A stretch of DNA of 44,582 nt from Mycoplasma sp. CAG:611 (GCA_000434175.1 HF999802.1:26618-71199), one strand, 5' to 3'; shown: positions 7,019-15,674, counted from the first letter of the stretch. The notes: generated by a model from the sequence alone, not told the origin. A program made the numbers and translations.

Positions 7019-8860
7019 GTGGATAAGGAAATGTTATTATTAAAAGCTAAAAGAATTAATACATATAATAATAAGGAGCAAAAAGAAATCTACGATGAAG
7101 TTATAAAGAATTTTGATAAATTTAGTGAATCTGAGCAAATTGACTTACTGCTTATTATGCGTACATATTTTTTAAAACAAGCAACTTTAGTAGAAAAAAG
7201 AGAATATGTTAAGAAAGTTGTTATAAGTATTAAAAAGCAATCAAACTTTATAGCACAAATCATTGAGTTATCATCAATAATTTATAAGTATACTACTAAA
7301 TCATTGCAGAATGAAATATTTGATGCTGTCTTTTTGGTTAACGATATGAAGCCTAGAAAACTTGTTGCTATATTATATTTTATAAAAAATACACATCGTG
7401 TTTATAATAAAAAACAATTTGATATAAGTAGAAAGAAGATAGAAGAAATCACAAAAGAAGCACCAGAATATTTAACTGACGCAATTACAAGTTTAAATAA
7501 CGATATTAGTAAAGATTTCAAGAAAAAAGGAAAATATTTATTCTTAATACCAGAATTTTTAAATGGCACGACTTTTGTTCAACCACCTTTAGCTTTAATG
7601 AATTGTGCAACTTATTTGAAAAATGACTTTTCTATAGATGTTGATATTCTTGATAATAGAATTTATAATTATCCATTAAAAGATTTACTTAATATTATAC
7701 GTAATTATAAAAAAGGAATAGTAATTTGTTCTTCTACGATTGACCAAGTACATAATTATTTTGTTGATTATCGTTATGTTATTTTTACAAAGTACGTAAA
7801 AACTATTAAAGGTAAATTTAATAATATACCGATTATCATATGTGGTGGGCAGGGCACTGTGAGGCCAGATATCGTCTTTAACGATTGTAATCCTGATTAT
7901 ATATTAAAAGGGGAATTTGATATTCAATTAGCTAATGTAATTAGAAATATGGATAAAAATGTTCCAATTGAAAATCTTCCAAATATTATTTATAAAGAGA
8001 AGAAGAAAATAATTAAAACAAGAGAGGATTTGAATGAACAACATCCAGTTGAATGGTGTAAATATGTACCTAATTATAATTTGATTCATTTAGAATGTTA
8101 TTTTGGCTATAGATATTATGATAATATGCCGGTAAGAAAATTGCACTGGAGTGTTGTTCAAGCAAGTAGAGGGTGTCCATTTAATTGCGCTTTCTGTTAC
8201 AATTTTTTTGCTAAAAGTGTTCGCTTTAGAAAAATAGATTCGGTAATAGCCGAATTAAAAGAAATACAAGAACGTGGGATTGAAGAAATATTCTTCTTAG
8301 ATCAAAATTTTATACTTGATAAAAAATATGCACAAAATTTATGCAAAGCCATGATAAATACTAAAATTCGAATCAAATGGCAATGCCAGATTTGTGTAAA
8401 TTCAATAGACTATGATACACTTAGTGTTATGAAAAAGGCGGGGTGTCAATTAATTTGGTTAGGTATTGAAAGTTTTGATGAAAATGTTCGCAAAATTAAT
8501 AATAAGAATTATTCTAATGAGCAATTATTAAAAGCAGTAGTTGCAATTAAAAATGCAGGAATTAATTACAATGGATTCTTTATGCTTGGTATGATGGGGG
8601 ATACTAATGAATCAATGGGAAAAACAGTTGAGTTAATAAAAAAACACAAAATAAATCTTACCAAAAGCATATTAATATGTACTCCTAGATTTGATACACA
8701 AATGTATCAAGAAACTGTTAAACAATTGGGAACAGAAATTGATAGTTTTTTAAAACTTGATTCGTATAAAGGAAGTATTAATAATAATGTAACTGAATCT
8801 GATATTAGTTATTATTTAGGAGAATTATTAAAAATGTCTAATGACAAAAAAGGAGAGTGA
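7019..8860 (+). CDS. B12-binding-type radical SAM protein with N-terminal extension
   Basis: 613 residues, GTG start with AGGAGG (7007-7012). Three parts: an all-helical segment (~1-165) of unknown kind; a cobalamin-binding-like Rossmann domain (~170-310: FVQPPLALMNCATYL, VDILDNR, PIIICGGQG, DYILKGEFD); and a radical SAM domain (~370-580) with C386-P-F-N-C390-A-F-C393 and WLGIESFDENV, as in the B12-binding radical SAM (BchE/PhpK-like) superfamily. The DxHxxG cobalamin motif is not evident. Such enzymes methylate unreactive carbon or phosphorus, or rearrange rings; the reaction here is unknown. Placed 15 bp after the fusion gene, so almost certainly one transcript. Confidence 0.85.
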   Translation: MDKEMLLLKAKRINTYNNKEQKEIYDEVIKNFDKFSESEQIDLLLIMRTYFLKQATLVEKREYVKKVVISIKKQSNFIAQIIELSSIIYKYTTKSLQNEIFDAVFLVNDMKPRKLVAILYFIKNTHRVYNKKQFDISRKKIEEITKEAPEYLTDAITSLNNDISKDFKKKGKYLFLIPEFLNGTTFVQPPLALMNCATYLKNDFSIDVDILDNRIYNYPLKDLLNIIRNYKKGIVICSSTIDQVHNYFVDYRYVIFTKYVKTIKGKFNNIPIIICGGQGTVRPDIVFNDCNPDYILKGEFDIQLANVIRNMDKNVPIENLPNIIYKEKKKIIKTREDLNEQHPVEWCKYVPNYNLIHLECYFGYRYYDNMPVRKLHWSVVQASRGCPFNCAFCYNFFAKSVRFRKIDSVIAELKEIQERGIEEIFFLDQNFILDKKYAQNLCKAMINTKIRIKWQCQICVNSIDYDTLSVMKKAGCQLIWLGIESFDENVRKINNKNYSNEQLLKAVVAIKNAGINYNGFFMLGMMGDTNESMGKTVELIKKHKINLTKSILICTPRFDTQMYQETVKQLGTEIDSFLKLDSYKGSINNNVTESDISYYLGELLKMSNDKKGE

Positions 8861-8865
8861 TATAA

Positions 8866-9870
8866 ATGAATGCTAAAGAAATTAGTAAAAGTAAATATTT
8901 AGATTTTGTTGAAGAAAAATTTAAGGCTTGTTTTAATGAAAAAGGATATGTTGAAGAACCAGCAGTTAATGTTACTTCCAAAATTGATCCAACAGTTGAC
9001 TTTATAGGTTCTAATATTTCACCATTAAAAAAATACTTAGATAATGAAGAATATGGTGATATAGGAAGATACATTGTGCAGGAATGTATGAAATATAAAT
9101 CATTTAAATATCTGAAAACTGATGTTCCACAAAAATTTGGCTGTTATTATAGAGGAATGGGAATAATAGCAAAACCAGATTTAGAAACAGTTGTTAAAGA
9201 TACTTTTGATTATTTAACTGATGAAAAATATTTAAACATTCCTCCTAAAGATCTTTGTATAAAGATTAGTTCTAAGGATGATGATTTAGTAAAGGCAACT
9301 GAAATTATCGATGGTGAAATAACTCGTTTAGTTGAGCAATCAAGCACTGAACATTATAGGCATCAATACGGCATGGATGAAAAAAATATTTTTGGAAGAG
9401 ATTTTAATATAGGCCTTAGAAAAAAAGACACAAATGAGTTTTTGAATTTTGCTGCTTTTGTTGTTATGGAAAATAATGATAGAAAGTTAGCTATTGATAT
9501 GGGGATTAGCAATTTAGTTTTATCTATGTGTAAATTTGGTACAAGTTCTACAGTAGCTAGTTCAAGAATTGCAGATTTTCTTGACATAGATTGTATTATA
9601 AAAGAAAAATTTGCAGATGCATTAGTTGCTGTATCAATTTTATTGAAAGAAGATATCACCAATCATAGATCTAAACATTTAAGAATGAAATTTAATCAAT
9701 ATTTACGTGTATTAAATTATTGGAATGAACAATTACAATATACTAACGAAGATGTAGTTAATTTAATTGTAAATTATTTAACTGCAGAATATCATTCTTG
9801 CTTTGAGCAAAGAAAAGATGAATTTTATAAAGTATTAACTTTGCAAAAAAAACGTATGGGTATAAAATAG
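8866..9870 (+). CDS. Protein resembling the alanyl-tRNA synthetase core
   Basis: 334 residues; ATG 5 bases after the previous stop, ribosome site AAAGGAGAG inside that gene. No clear match by eye, but the motif order follows the class IIc AlaRS catalytic domain: an N-terminal FNEKGYVEEPAV, DPTVDFIGSNISPLKKYL (like the AlaRS DPTLLFTNAGM-KYF stretch), RYIVQECMKYK (like RAxxxQxCIR), GMGIIAKPDLETVV...FDYLT (motif 2 region), and EFLNFAAFVV...LAIDMGISNLVLSM (motif 3 region, like DTGMGLER). The motif 2 and motif 3 arginines are not conserved, and the editing and C-Ala domains are absent. It could be an amino-acid ligase, a tRNA- or carrier-aminoacylating enzyme, or an inactive descendant. Confidence that the ORF is real is high; the fold assignment is moderate and rests on visual alignment. 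Confidence 0.55.
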   Translation: MNAKEISKSKYLDFVEEKFKACFNEKGYVEEPAVNVTSKIDPTVDFIGSNISPLKKYLDNEEYGDIGRYIVQECMKYKSFKYLKTDVPQKFGCYYRGMGIIAKPDLETVVKDTFDYLTDEKYLNIPPKDLCIKISSKDDDLVKATEIIDGEITRLVEQSSTEHYRHQYGMDEKNIFGRDFNIGLRKKDTNEFLNFAAFVVMENNDRKLAIDMGISNLVLSMCKFGTSSTVASSRIADFLDIDCIIKEKFADALVAVSILLKEDITNHRSKHLRMKFNQYLRVLNYWNEQLQYTNEDVVNLIVNYLTAEYHSCFEQRKDEFYKVLTLQKKRMGIK

Positions 9871-9902
9871 ATTATTATATAATAATAAGTATGGAGGATA
9901 AA

Positions 9903-10607
9903 ATGAGATTATTTTTAGCTAGTAATATTGGGGGTATAAAAAAGGAAAATGGTAATAAAATGCCAGTAAAATTTTTTGAAGATAATAAATTTTTAAAAAA
10001 TATGAAAGAAAGCATAAAGGATTACAATAAATTTGTTATTATTGCGAGTGATCCTGACAATTACGAATTAAACGATAATTATCTAAAACTAGATACAGAA
10101 ATTTTAGCATTATCAGGTCTTAAATTTAAAGAAAGTTTGGTACTTGATAATCGAAATAAAGAAGATATTGGTAATATACTTAAGAATAGTTCACTTATTT
10201 TTCTTAGTGGTGGTAATACATTTCAGCAAAATATGTTTTTAAATGCTATAAAGCTTAAAGATTATATCAAAGAAACTGATGCATGTATTGTTGGGATTAG
10301 TGCTGGCGCAATAAATAGTGCAGAAATTGTGTTTAGTAGTCCTGAAAATGAAAAAGATTTAACTCGTTCTGTCATATTAAAAGGTCTTGCTTTAACTACA
10401 ATTAACGTTGAACCACATTTTGATTTAGATAATCCTAATAAGATTCAAATGGATTCAATAATAAAAGAGTCAAATAATAGGATTATTTATGGGCTTCCAG
10501 ATAAATCGTATATATTTAATAATAAAGTTTATGGTAAATGTTATAGAATTTATAAAGAAAATATTGAACTAATTTCAAATGATGATGAAATAATAGATAT
10601 ATATTAA
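9903..10607 (+). CDS. Peptidase S51 family (dipeptidase E-like)
   Basis: 234 residues. The start at 9903 (MRLFLASN) is chosen over ATG 9891 because GGAGG (9894-9898) lies between them. The fold is that of serine hydrolases built like class I glutamine amidotransferases: FLSGGNTFQQN, the nucleophile elbow GISAGAINSAE (Ser in G-x-S-A-G-A), and NVEPHFD with the catalytic His. S51 enzymes cleave Asp-Xaa dipeptides (PepE) or cyanophycin. Within this operon it may process or detoxify an aminoacylated or peptide-like product; that is inference. Confidence 0.8.
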   Translation: MRLFLASNIGGIKKENGNKMPVKFFEDNKFLKNMKESIKDYNKFVIIASDPDNYELNDNYLKLDTEILALSGLKFKESLVLDNRNKEDIGNILKNSSLIFLSGGNTFQQNMFLNAIKLKDYIKETDACIVGISAGAINSAEIVFSSPENEKDLTRSVILKGLALTTINVEPHFDLDNPNKIQMDSIIKESNNRIIYGLPDKSYIFNNKVYGKCYRIYKENIELISNDDEIIDIY

Positions 10608-10638
10608 TTAATAATTTTTCTTAAGGAGGTTGATTTAA

Positions 10639-11355
10639 TTGATAATTTCAAATGATTTATTTTATTTAAGTGGTAGTTGTTTTTCTGCGGTAAATAATAA
10701 AAGTATATTAGGCGAAGTATATGGTATAAATACAGGCCAAGGGTTAATATTAATAGATTGTGGAGAGGCTTCAACTGGTCCTGCTATGTTGAAAAAAACA
10801 TTAAAAAAATTTAATATTAATTCGCCTATAACGCATGTCATTCTTACTCATGGACACCACGATCACTGTGGAGGTGCTAAAGAAATGCAAGAGGCAGGTG
10901 CGAAAATTATAGTAGGTGCAGGTGATGCAACTTATTGCAAACAAGGTGGGCCAAAAGGAACACCATATGATATAGAGCAATCATTTCCTGCATTTATTCC
11001 CGATGTAGAAATATCTGTAGACAAAGAAATGATTATAAACGGTATTATGTTTGAATTTATTATGATACCAGGACATACAAATGGAGGAATGGCCATTAGG
11101 GTAAAGGTCGATGGTAAACTTGTTTTGTTTACCGGTGATACATTGGAAGCGGATGGAACTTACTTAGATAAATTTTTATTTGGTTGGGAAGGAGATCCAG
11201 CTTTTAATAAAGAAGAGATTGTTAATAGTATAATGAAATTAGCAAAATATAAAGCTGATATAGTTTTATCTGGCCACGGAAAAATATGCTTAATAAATGG
11301 TACTAAGTTGATCCGTCAAGCAGCAAAAAAAGTGAAAAGCATTCTAAATGTATGA
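10639..11355 (+). CDS. Metallo-beta-lactamase-fold hydrolase
   Basis: 238 residues from TTG, with AAGGAGG (10623-10629) 9 bases upstream; stop is TGA. All zinc-site motifs of the MBL superfamily are present: THGHHDHCGG (~72-81), PGHTNGG, FTGDT and the last histidine in SGHGK. Similar to glyoxalase II / hydroxyacylglutathione hydrolase-like proteins; such enzymes hydrolyse thioesters, lactones, beta-lactams or phosphodiesters, and the substrate cannot be read from sequence. It is the last gene of the operon; after it the sequence turns degenerate, and I see no good terminator. Confidence 0.85.
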   Translation: MIISNDLFYLSGSCFSAVNNKSILGEVYGINTGQGLILIDCGEASTGPAMLKKTLKKFNINSPITHVILTHGHHDHCGGAKEMQEAGAKIIVGAGDATYCKQGGPKGTPYDIEQSFPAFIPDVEISVDKEMIINGIMFEFIMIPGHTNGGMAIRVKVDGKLVLFTGDTLEADGTYLDKFLFGWEGDPAFNKEEIVNSIMKLAKYKADIVLSGHGKICLINGTKLIRQAAKKVKSILNV

Positions 11356-12008
11356 TGTGTTTTATTATTGATTTTATTGTATATCGAAAAGAAATTGAGC
11401 CTATTAATTTTTTTGAATTGTAACTATCATCTCTAAAATGTAATATATCATTTGATAAGTATACTGAGAGATTATTATGATTCTCAATTGATTTAGAAGC
11501 AGAGGGCATAAAAATGTAAATTTGATATAAGAAATGCAAAAAGGGTTATGGCATTGGAGTTACAAAATTAGTGCATGAAGAATATACATTAAAAGTTAAA
11601 AAAGCAAGTGAAGAAGTTTTTGGTAATATAGGAAATTTTGAAAATACTGAAATTGCAAGTATTAGAAAACGGTATTATGCTATAGATGTTTAAATGCTAT
11701 CATGAATATTTGAACCTAAAGCGAAATCAATAATATTATTTTCTCAAAAAAGTATCAGTATAAATAGTAAGTTAATAGATGTAAATATGGTAGTTAATTG
11801 TTTATTACATATATATAAGGAATTATGATAGATAATAATTTTAGTATTGAATATAATAAAAAATCATAGAAAATCAATTAAAGAATTTGAATTAAATCAA
11901 ACTACGTGTTTCTTAGCTAATAGTCAAAATAAAAAAATTATGAAACTATTTGTAAAAATTAAAAAGGTGTGGTATCATTTCATCAAGAAGTGATACCACT
12001 CACTATAG
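11356..12008 (+). other. Degenerate intergenic stretch with gene fragments
   Basis: 653 bases without an intact gene. Two short open stretches look like coding relics: about 11541-11692 (ending EIASIRKRYYAIDV, no start) and about 11706-11828 (EPKAKSIILFSQKS to HIYKEL). Neither could be assigned. The stretch is AT-rich with many stops in every frame and ends at the inverted repeat next to the dacA remnant. It reads as the scar of insertions and deletions. Confidence 0.5.
11969..11999. repeat. Perfect 9-bp inverted repeat beside the dacA break
   Basis: GTGGTATCA (11969-11977) and TGATACCAC (11991-11999) around a 13-base loop. No T run follows on the plus strand, so a terminator is unlikely. 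It stands just upstream of where dacA homology begins and may mark a recombination junction. Confidence 0.6.
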
Positions 12009-12542
12009 CAATATTCACATACAAATAAACTTGTTAGGTTTTATGAAGGAGCAGATGGTCTTAAAACGGGTTCAACTACAGATGCTGGAAAATGTATCGC
12101 AGCAACTGCCAAAAGAAATGGTTTAAGACTTATTGCAATAAGTTTAGGATATAAAGATGTAACAACAAGAAATAAAGAAACAATGGATTTACTTGATTAT
12201 GGTTTTAATCAATATGAAATAAATATGCTTTATGAAAAAGATAAAAAAGTAGGAACAGTTAATGTAGATAAGGTAAATGAAAAAATAGATTTATATGCTA
12301 AAGAAGATATATTTATATTAAAAAAGAAAATAGATGAAAGTATTTCTTATCAATATGAAATAGTTTTAGATAATGTTAGTTATCCAATTAAAAAAGGTCA
12401 AAAAATAGCAACACTTTATGTAAAAGACAATAATACAATAGTAAAAAAATCTCCTTTAGTAGTAAATAAAGATATAAATAAGATGAGTATATTAAAGTTA
12501 TATTTTTATAACTTAAAAGACATTCTAGCAGGATTAAATTAA
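12009..12542 (+). pseudogene. dacA: D-alanyl-D-alanine carboxypeptidase, 5'-truncated remnant
   Basis: In the frame ending at 12542, codons from about 12012 read YSHTNKLVRFYEGADGLKTGST and onwards: the end of the penicillin-binding transpeptidase-like domain of S11 carboxypeptidases (PBP5/DacA) with the conserved KTG box, then TAKRNGLRLIAISLGY and the C-terminal beta domain. The SxxK and SxN boxes and the signal peptide are missing, and TAG at 12006-12008 closes the frame. Only about the last 45% of a ~390-residue enzyme remains. The surviving piece lacks its catalytic serine, so it cannot be an active carboxypeptidase. An intact copy elsewhere in the genome is likely. Confidence 0.88.
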
Positions 12543-12563
12543 GACAAGTTATTTGTCTTTTTT
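12541..12563 (+). terminator. Terminator of the former dacA gene
   Basis: AAGACAA/TTGTCTT stem with a 5-base loop and continuing T run, overlapping the stop codon. Confidence 0.8.
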
Positions 12564-12575
12564 TAATTTTTATGA

Positions 12576-12581
12576 TATAAT
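12576..12581 (+). promoter_or_regulatory. -10 box for the kinase-like gene
   Basis: TATAAT preceded by TGA (extended -10 type); no good -35. Ribosome site AAGGGGA at 12593-12599. Confidence 0.5.
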
Positions 12582-12606
12582 ACGGTCACTTTAAGGGGAT
12601 GTTTTG

Positions 12607-13059
12607 ATGAATTTTGTAAATAAAGAACATTTTAATATATTTTTAAGAGGATTAACTTATCTTGGACAAGGATTTCAAGGAATATGTTATTTAAATAAAA
12701 ATAATAATATAGTATATAAAGTTTTTCATGAATATATGGATAATGAAAAAGCAGGTTATGATAAAGATTTTTTATTACGATTTAGTAATATTAAAAATAA
12801 TACATTTATATGGCCGACTGATGTTATTTATGTAGAAAATGAATTAGTGGGTTATACAATGCCTTATAAAAACTCTAAAAATCTTTTTCAAATAGATCCT
12901 TTATCTGTTAGTTTAAATGCTTTAGAAAAAGGGATTACAAATATTTTTAAAGATATTAAAATAATAACAGATAACAATGTTACTTTATATGATGTTATGT
13001 ATAATATTATGTATAAAAATGGTAGATTATATGTTGTTGATACTTTAGAACAGGAATAA
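12607..13059 (+). pseudogene. Kinase-like protein, 3'-truncated
   Basis: 150 residues from ATG 12607 (a TTG stands one codon earlier). The N terminus looks like a protein-kinase N lobe: LGQGFQGICY as the glycine loop, then IVYKVF with the ATP-binding lysine. The frame goes as far as GRLYVVDTLEQE and stops. In kinase-fold proteins the VVDT stretch is normally followed by many more residues. The break coincides with the start of a histidine-kinase fragment in another frame (13053), so a deletion has fused two genes and this one has lost its C-terminal part. Confident about the truncation junction, less so about kinase activity. Confidence 0.6.
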
Positions 13060-13238
13060 ATAAAGAAGATTTAAACCATATTTTTGAAAGATTTTATAAA
13101 GGAAAAAACACTTCAAGTGATGGTGTTGGTATAGGTCTTTCTCTTGCTAAAACAATTATTGAAACTAATAATGGTAAAATAAGTGTTACATCAAAAGAAA
13201 AATGTTATACAATTTTTGAAATAAAGTATTTTAAATAA
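13053..13238 (+). pseudogene. Sensor histidine kinase, C-terminal remnant
   Basis: In a frame shifted from the kinase-like ORF, codons 13053-13235 encode GINKEDLNHIFERFYKG, then GVGIGLSLAKTIIETNNGKI and a short tail: the F box and G2 box of a HATPase_c domain. Everything upstream (sensor, HisKA, N box) is missing and there is no start codon. It is the last ~60 residues of a sensor kinase left by the same deletion that truncated the preceding gene. Confidence 0.85.
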
Positions 13239-13246
13239 AATATAAT

Positions 13247-13275
13247 TTGCAAATATACTTTATAAATGATATTAT
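13247..13275 (+). promoter_or_regulatory. Promoter of the 13298 gene-fmt pair
   Basis: TTGCAA (13247-13252), 17-bp spacer, TATTAT (13270-13275), 23 bases before the start codon. Confidence 0.55.
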
Positions 13276-13297
13276 AAGTGTGTAAAGAGGTGATTTT

Positions 13298-14317
13298 ATG
13301 TCTATTGAAGAACGTAAAATAAAAAAAGAACTTGAAACGATTAAAAAAACAAAAGAAAAAATAAATAAACATCTTGGAAAGTTAATTGCTAAAAAAATAG
13401 ATAAAGAAAAAATTGAAGATAAAAAGGAATTAACTGACCTTTTTAAGGCAAGAAGTGGTTGTTTATCTTGTATGAATATATCACTTTATAGATATAATAT
13501 TACAAATTTTAAACGAAAAATAAAAAATAATGGTATTACTATTCCAAATGATAATTTTTTAAATCTTTTAAATTATAAACATTTACTTTATTATAGGTCA
13601 ATGCTTAATAAATTTTATAATAATGTTTTAAAAATAAAAGAATTTGATGAAGCAGGATTAGGAGCGCTTGCAGCAAAGTGTGGTGTTGATGCTAGAACTT
13701 ATTTTTATGATCATGAAAATATTACTCCTTTAGAAGATTTAGAAAAATATTTTAGTGAAAAATACCAAAAGAAAGTGGAACTAGTGCCTAAAGAAAATCA
13801 TGAAACAGTTGTTTATGATGTACCTAATAATACTGTACTTGTTAAAACTTCTGAAGTTTTAATTGGAATAACAAATAGTGAAACAAAAGAAGAACTATAT
13901 GAAAAAATAGAAAATCTTAAAAAAGAAATAATAAATAATTTAAGTTATATTCCAGGTATTAAAAATGATTATGCTTTTTATAATAGTTTATATAATCAAA
14001 TAGTAAAAAAAGTATATAATAGAGATGTTAATGAAATAATAAACACTTTAAATAATAGAAAAGATATTCCTATTAAAATATCTTCTTTAATTAGTGTTAT
14101 GCCTATAAAACATTTAACTTATTTTTATAAAGCACTTGAAGAACTTAATAATTATATAATAAGTAAAAGAAATATTGTTAATTCTAACGTTGTAAATAGT
14201 TTATATGATATGGCTGTTTCAAATGGTGTTAAAGTACACGATACAATTTCTAAAGAAAGTAAAACAACACCATATCAAGATCTTGTAAGTGAAGTTAAAA
14301 AAGGAGGACATAAATGA
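13298..14317 (+). CDS. Unknown protein coupled to fmt
   Basis: 339 residues; ATG with AGAGGTG 6 bases upstream. I do not recognise it. The first ~45 residues form a charged helix (coiled-coil-like, Lys/Glu rich). The middle has GLGALAAKCGVDARTYFYD and a segment of alternating hydrophobic residues (ETVVYDVPNNTVLVKTSE) typical of beta strands; the C-terminal third is helical. No signal peptide or membrane span. Its stop TGA overlaps the fmt ATG (ATGA), so the two are translationally coupled and probably co-expressed, which hints at a constant cytoplasmic role without saying which. Confidence 0.7.
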   Translation: MSIEERKIKKELETIKKTKEKINKHLGKLIAKKIDKEKIEDKKELTDLFKARSGCLSCMNISLYRYNITNFKRKIKNNGITIPNDNFLNLLNYKHLLYYRSMLNKFYNNVLKIKEFDEAGLGALAAKCGVDARTYFYDHENITPLEDLEKYFSEKYQKKVELVPKENHETVVYDVPNNTVLVKTSEVLIGITNSETKEELYEKIENLKKEIINNLSYIPGIKNDYAFYNSLYNQIVKKVYNRDVNEIINTLNNRKDIPIKISSLISVMPIKHLTYFYKALEELNNYIISKRNIVNSNVVNSLYDMAVSNGVKVHDTISKESKTTPYQDLVSEVKKGGHK

Positions 14318-15246
14318 AAGATAAAAAAGTAGTATTTATGGGGACTCCAAAGTTTTCTTTAAATGTTTTAGAAAGCTTAATAGAAAATTGTAATGTAATC
14401 GCAGTAGTAACTCAACCTGATAAAGAAGTAGGAAGAAAACATGTTTTAACAATCAGTCCTGTAAAAGCTCTTGCTTTAAAACATAATATTAAAGTATTAC
14501 AACCAAGAAAATTAAGAAATGAATATCAAGATATAATAGATTTAAACCCTGATGTTATTATAACATGTGCCTATGGTCAAATTCTTCCTTATGAACTTTT
14601 AAGTTATCCTAAATATAAAACAATCAATGTTCATGCATCCCTTCTTCCTAAATTAAGGGGAGGAGCACCAATTCAAAGAGCAATTATGGATGGGTATAAA
14701 AAAACAGGAGTAACTATTATGCGTACTGAAGTTGGCATGGATGATGGAGATATGATATCATCTTATGAAATAGAAATAAAAGATGATGACACTTATGAAA
14801 CATTAAGTTCTAAACTATCTATTGTAGGAAAAGAATTACTTATTAAAACACTTCCAAGTATTTTTGATGGAACATGTAAATATATAAAACAAAATGAAGA
14901 TGAAGTTACTTTTGCTAAAATTATAAAAAAAGAAGATGAATATTTAAATTTTAATGATACAACAATTAATATATATAATAAAATAAGGGGACTTTCTCCT
15001 GAACCTTGTTGTTATTTTAATTTAAATAATGAAAGAGTTAAAATATATAATGCTAAAATAGGAAATTTTAAAGCTTCTTCATATGGAAAAATAACTAATA
15101 TATCAAAAGAAGGATTAGGAATAAGTACAAATGATGGTGAGATCATTATAACTAAACTTCAATTTCCTGGTAAAAAAGTAATGGAATTTAAAGATTATTT
15201 AAATGGTATAAAAAAAGAAGACTTAATTAATAAAAAAATTAATTAG
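14314..15246 (+). CDS. fmt: Methionyl-tRNA formyltransferase
   Basis: 310 residues, the normal length. Transfers formyl from 10-formyl-THF to Met-tRNA(fMet) for initiation. The N-terminal formyltransferase domain has VVFMGTPKFSL, PDVIITCAYGQILP and the signature NVHASLLPKLRGGAPIQRA with the catalytic Asn and His, followed by TGVTIMRTEVGMDDGDM with the catalytic Asp; the C-terminal OB-like domain begins near residue 205. Starts inside the stop of the preceding gene with its ribosome site (AAAGGAGG) in that gene. Converges with the gene on the minus strand, the two stops overlapping. Confidence 0.97.
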   Translation: MKDKKVVFMGTPKFSLNVLESLIENCNVIAVVTQPDKEVGRKHVLTISPVKALALKHNIKVLQPRKLRNEYQDIIDLNPDVIITCAYGQILPYELLSYPKYKTINVHASLLPKLRGGAPIQRAIMDGYKKTGVTIMRTEVGMDDGDMISSYEIEIKDDDTYETLSSKLSIVGKELLIKTLPSIFDGTCKYIKQNEDEVTFAKIIKKEDEYLNFNDTTINIYNKIRGLSPEPCCYFNLNNERVKIYNAKIGNFKASSYGKITNISKEGLGISTNDGEIIITKLQFPGKKVMEFKDYLNGIKKEDLINKKIN

Positions 15247-15674
15247 TCTTTTTTTCTTACTCTGTATAATTTGTTTTCATTATTTAATATAGGTTTATAA
15301 ATATTTATATTTTCTTCTTTTTTAATTGTATTTTTATAGTACTTAATATTATCTATTTCTTTTTTTAAGGATTTTATTTTCTGTTCTTCCTTTAGATATA
15401 TTTTATAATTTATATTATCTCCGATAAAATAAGTAATAACGTCAGTTACAACGATAGAACAAAAAGTTGATAGATATCTTAATATATCTATTAAGACATT
15501 ATGATATTTATTAAACAGACTAATATTAGAAAATTTAATATAAATTAGTATATCTATAGTAAGTATTAATAACCATAAACAAGTATTAATATTTTTAGCT
15601 TTTTTTTCTTGGTTTAATTTAAGCTTTTTTATTTCAACATTTAATTTATTTATTTTTTCTTCATATATATTCAT
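15243..15674 (-). CDS. Small two-span membrane protein, unknown
   Basis: 143 residues, start preceded by AAAGGAAAA. A basic coiled N terminus (~1-27) is followed by two hydrophobic spans (~31-49, CLWLLILTIDILIYI; ~63-86, IDILRYLSTFCSIVVTDVITYF) and a charged helical tail, suggesting a hairpin membrane protein with both ends in the cytoplasm. No family recognised. It ends tail-to-tail against fmt, the last bases of both genes overlapping. Confidence 0.65.
   Translation of the reverse strand: MNIYEEKINKLNVEIKKLKLNQEKKAKNINTCLWLLILTIDILIYIKFSNISLFNKYHNVLIDILRYLSTFCSIVVTDVITYFIGDNINYKIYLKEEQKIKSLKKEIDNIKYYKNTIKKEENINIYKPILNNENKLYRVRKKD

Noticed and set aside
3328..11355. Interpretation of the RSH/radical SAM operon as an antiphage toxin-antitoxin system
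   Set aside because: The RSH looks like a hydrolase rather than a toxic synthetase, and no sensor, nuclease or membrane effector is present; a biosynthetic role fits better.
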